Assembly: GCF_007565055.1 (NCBI RefSeq)
Contig: NC_044559.1
Location: 39,047,546-39,111,545, forward strand
Direction of reading: 5' to 3'
Length of the DNA stretch: 64,000 bases
From: Rhinopithecus roxellana
Lineage: Eukaryota; Chordata; Mammalia; Primates; Cercopithecidae
Made by a program: the position numbers and the translations under genes. The notes under the pieces are model-generated. The model was not told where the DNA came from. It ran no database searches and worked only from the letters and a program-made list of their open reading frames with translations. Shown in pieces: positions 60,178-64,000 of this stretch. Within the stretch, counting starts at the first letter, position 1, and each line of letters starts with the position of its first letter.

Positions 60178-60425
60178 GCAACAGAAATGTATTTCTCACA
60201 AGTCTGAAGATGGGAAGTCAAAGACCAAAGTACCAGCAGAATGGTTGTCTAGTGAGGGCCCACGTCCTCCTAGATGATAGTCTTTGCACTGTGTCCTCAA
60301 GGGTAGAAGGAATGAGCCAGCTCTCTGGGGTCTCTTTTATGAGAATGCTAATCCCAGTCAAGAGGGCTCTGCCGGGGGCCCTATCTCCCAATATCATCAC
60401 CTTGATGCTAACCAATATTTTCTAA
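60178..60425 (+). repeat. Old interspersed repeat, family not assigned
   Basis: Recognisable common primate repeat wording: CAACAGAAATGTATTTCTCA, GATGGGAAGTCAAAGACCAA, GTCTAGTGAGGGCCCACG and CTCTCTGGGGTCTCTTTTAT. I know the text as a dispersed element but cannot name the family with certainty. Frames here are repeat-derived. Confidence 0.6.
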
Positions 60426-62899
60426 CTTCCATTTGCTACTCTAATGTTAACTTTGTTATCTCAATTTTAATAATAATAATAGCTGACATTTGCTGATGAC
60501 TTGCCTTACACTGCATTCATTAACATCTCAATCTCATTTAATTTGAAAGAGACAAAGCTACAGCCAATACACACATTACCACTTTTTTTCCTATCCTGTT
60601 ACAAAGAATGTGAGGTTGTGGGAGAACTCTCTTTAGGCATTGCTCACATCAGGACACTTGAAAAACAGATCCTTCATATCCTTTGGACAGCTCTTATATT
60701 TCAATTGGCTTTAAGCATTATCAGAGCATCCTTGGCATGATGTCAGGTCCTAACACTGCTTCAGTGAAAACACAGAGACAAGCAAAAGATAATTGATCTC
60801 TTTTGTGCCGCATGACATACTCGATGAGCAGCAGCATATACTGTGGTGTTTGGCATCCATAAACTGCAGAGAAATTGAAATGTATTAATAAACTTTATGC
60901 ATGGACAAAGAGTGACCTAGGATATCACTGAACTCTTCCACCTTCATAACCAAAGGTCAAAATGGTAGTAGTCTCTTCCTTGTAGAAAAATATTGAGTTT
61001 TCACTCAGTGAGATCAAGACTGACCCACTAACTCAACCTACAGTAGACACTTGCTGGAGAATAGAACACAATAATGCATGTAAAATCGTTTTGTAAACTA
61101 AATAATTTTACAAATATGAAATTTTATTACGATTTTAGTCTTGTAGCTATTAAATGTATACCTATTAGCATGCACACTTTTTTCTTCTAGCATCAAAGGT
61201 TGCTTAAAATAACAGTGGAACATTTAAAAGCAAGAGAATTCCAATTTACCATCATTCAAATTATGTTAAATCCAACTCAACTTTATAAGCGAAGGAACAT
61301 GTGAAGGATAAATAAGAATTTGATAGTTAAGAAGACAAATATGTGCAGATAAATATATGTGGTGGTCAAATTGATTATTACAGGACAATATACTGTATTA
61401 ATAAAACAGACTAAATTTAAATGTATTGTGCAATGGCAAACCTAGTGCCTTCTTGGAAAAACATGCCTTAACAAGCTCATGTGGTTATAAGATTGATAAT
61501 ATCTTGATAATAACTTAAGTTTTTTTTTATTCCTAGTAATTGCTGGCCTCCTTATGACCTTCCTTCTAGTTTCAGGCAGTAGCTAGGAGAGCTAGACTAA
61601 CTGCTCCAGAGAAGCGAGGCCAAGGCATACAACAGAGTCACCTCTCAGCTTTTCCATTTCAAAGGAGACAGTAGGGGAAGATATAACAAAAGCCAAAATG
61701 TTTGCAGTAAAGAAAAAATTGGGGAAGAATGCAGTTAATGAAAGACGTATACTTGACAAGGATTTCACTGGACGAAGTAAAGGATAGGGAGCTTGTAAAG
61801 AAGATCAAGATAGTTGGACAGGTAGAATGTCTCCAAGACCTTTCCACTCGCCATGCCACTTGTTGAGCATGGGAGCTGGGCAAATTGATGATAGACCATC
61901 CAGATAAATTTTGGCATCTAAAAATAAATGTCACTTGCATCTTGTTTCTCAAGAGGGACCTTGAAAGTGAGCAAAGTCCTAGAGCTCCCTAATCCCATGC
62001 ACCACATTGACTTGGAGCAGCAACAGTAGCAGTAGAATAACAGAGCAGGGGAACTCAAGGCCAAGATGGTCTAGATACAGGCAGCTCCCTGAGCCTCCTG
62101 CCATCACAGAGGTACCTGAGAAACTCCAAAAATTTCACTTTCCCCTGCAAGGTGAGAAAATAACTGAGAGAGGGCTGATAGACTAGGATCCTTCAGGTAG
62201 GGATTGGGAAAATGCAGAGTACATGGATAAAGAACCAGGGACTGGCCATGATGGGACCTACACCTATTACTTCATATGACTTGCTAATAGGAGTCAATGC
62301 TGACAGCCATAGACCCTCCTGGGCTTCTCCCTGGGGCCTCAATTTCAGTCCAGCCTTCAGAACTTAGTTTTGGTCTCAGGGAGATGGATAGGGAGATGGA
62401 AATTTTACCTGAGTTTAAAAACCTGAATTTATGTAGATATGACATTTTCTGGCTACATTTTGACAAGAGTAGAACTAGGGGAATCAAAATAGAGATTATG
62501 TTGAGTAATAGGGAAATAGAGTTACAGTTCTTGCCTATCATCTGAGTATATGGCCTGAAATACTGTACCTGCTACATACATTGTAAGCAAAGTGAGGTCA
62601 TGGCCAGAGCCCAAGAGTTTGAGGAGCCTTCTGTGATGTGATGAGATGGTCTTAGGTCCCCTATACTATTAGCTTATGGTGGTACATTAGGACTAAATGT
62701 TCCAGATGCATTAACATAAACCTGAATTGATGTCCTTGGTGAACTTGGTCTTAAAAATTAAGAGCATTTTGGTTGGGTGACCTACCAACAACATACAGGG
62801 AAAAGATGCAGGATCTTGGTTGGTTCTCACTGCAGTAGAAATTGATATTGTGGTGTAGCAGCTTGTAAAATTAATGCAAATTTGAGATGAACTAATAAA

Positions 62900-63330
62900 A
62901 ATATAGTTCATGAAGGTGCCCCAATACTTGCCGTACCTCTCCTCTCCTGTTACAGTAGATCACCCATCTGTGTTCCCATCTGAGGACTCAGGTATTGGAC
63001 TTCATCTCTTCTTGTCTTCTCAAGGATTTTGCATCTGCCATTATCCTTTCTCCTTCCTGCATCCTCTCAGTTGTTTTCTTCTCTACTGGATCAATTTCAT
63101 CAACCTACAAATATTATCTATTATTTCTCATATTAAAAAAAGAAAAAAAAACTTAACTTGCACATACACCCCTGCACCTTCTCCAGCTACCTTTCTGTTT
63201 CTTTTTAGAGCAAAACTTACTGAAAGACTTGTTCATATTTACTTTCTCTTTCTGCTCTTTTTCTCTCAAATATACATCGATCAGATTTTTGTCTTCACCC
63301 CTCTATGGGTGCACATTGTCACAGTCCGTA
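62900..63330 (+). repeat. Possible old repeat behind the 161-codon frame
   Basis: The phrase TTAGAGCAAAACTTACTGAAAGACTTG near 63205 and the C/T-rich surroundings resemble dispersed mammalian repeat text. The open frame at 62910-63395 is Phe/Leu/Ser-rich because of pyrimidine composition and shows no protein family. Confidence 0.3.
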
Positions 63331-64000
63331 TCTTATTTGGCCAGTTAGCAGCACCTCACATGGTTTGTCGCTTTTTTTTTTTATGGATTAGGTAAAATCA
63401 GTGTTTACATTCATAAAGCAGGACATCTTAGGATAACTCCAAGGTTTGGATTGATGGCCTGTTCTATTGTAATATTTGTTGTGTTGTAGTTCAGTGTCAT
63501 TATGATACTTGGTGATAAGTAATAAAGACTTAACCCCAAAGCTGGCTTACTATGCTTATTTAATGTATTTTTTTCTATTATATTTAAAATATATTTTCTA
63601 TTCATTTGGTGCATCCACTATAAAATTTATTAGAAAACTTGAATGAGCTGCTTCTCCAAAAAGCGTGATCGCTAAAGAGCACTTTTAATTTAATAACTTT
63701 AACAAGGGATTTGAAGCTGGGACTTCAGGCATAAATATTTGAGTCTTGGAACTTTTCTCTGGTTTTGTGATATATATAATGACCTACTATACACATAATA
63801 TGTAATATTACATACTATATGTAATTTCTATGTTTAGTATTATAAACTTATTAGAAACAAATACATTGTAGTATACATTGTGTACTATTATAAATATAAT
63901 TCAAATATATAACAATCACAAACAATATATACTAATTATTATGTTATAGGCATATATAGTTAATATGCTGAATTTTATACATATGTATATAATTTATATA

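Larger units (their letters stand above)
54075..64000 (+). other. CASC2-side first intron (or intergenic)
   Basis: AT-rich sequence with old repeats and no protein-coding exon recognised. It is called intronic because of the donor at 54075. Stretches not listed separately (about 54.6-56.4, 58.0-59.3, 59.7-60.1, 60.5-61.9 and 63.4-64.0 kb) show nothing I can name. The last 250 bases are very AT-rich. Confidence 0.5.

Noticed and set aside
62910..63395. 161-codon plus-strand open frame
   Set aside because: Phe/Leu/Ser-rich from a pyrimidine-rich stretch, no domain recognised, no splice or promoter context, and it lies over probable old repeat text.
1..64000. CRISPR arrays, tRNA or rRNA genes, bacterial operons, viral genomes
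   Set aside because: No regularly spaced direct repeats with unique spacers, no intact tRNA (MIRs carry only decayed tRNA-like heads), and the whole window has vertebrate intron and repeat structure.

Overview
The window is nuclear DNA from a primate, most likely an Old World monkey (Cercopithecidae). Five observations support this: spliced exons with canonical splice sites; long AT-rich introns; full-length Alu elements with target-site duplications; mammal-wide repeats (MIR, L2, MER5A, Tigger/MER2); and one young AluY at 28236-28528 whose variant bases match the cercopithecid AluYRa type rather than human AluY. No prokaryotic, viral or CRISPR-like system was seen.

One protein-coding gene dominates. 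RAB11FIP2 (Rab11 family-interacting protein 2, class I FIP) lies on the minus strand with all five coding exons present: 53126-52774, 47465-47023, 46342-45874, 22152-22107 and 16269-16042. Joined, they give 512 codons plus TAA, the expected length. The reading frame is intact, with an N-terminal C2 domain, three NPF motifs (residues 323, 406, 440) and a C-terminal coiled-coil Rab11-binding domain. The protein links Rab11 recycling endosomes to myosin Vb and EH-domain proteins. Its 3'UTR runs from 16041 to roughly 12-13 kb.

A CpG island at about 53.24-54.11 kb is the promoter. It appears bidirectional. On the plus strand a probable first exon ends at a consensus donor after 54074. By position and orientation this should be CASC2, a long non-coding RNA gene known to lie head-to-head with RAB11FIP2 on human 10q26. 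The rest of the window to 64000 would be its first intron.

Layout: 1-11.9 kb intergenic, with old L1M, L2 and MER5A pieces and two Alus; 11.9-16.0 kb 3'UTR; 16.3-22.1 kb intron 4; 22.2-45.9 kb the large intron 3, holding most repeats; 46.3-47.0 kb intron 2; 47.5-52.8 kb intron 1; 53.1-54.1 kb promoter and first exons; 54.1-64 kb CASC2-side intron. No undescribed biological system is evident. The observations most worth following are a tiny uORF whose stop overlaps the RAB11FIP2 start, a 46-nt exon whose skipping would remove the Rab11-binding domain, a hairpin in the 3'UTR, a palindrome in intron 3, and a G-quadruplex motif between the two divergent first exons.
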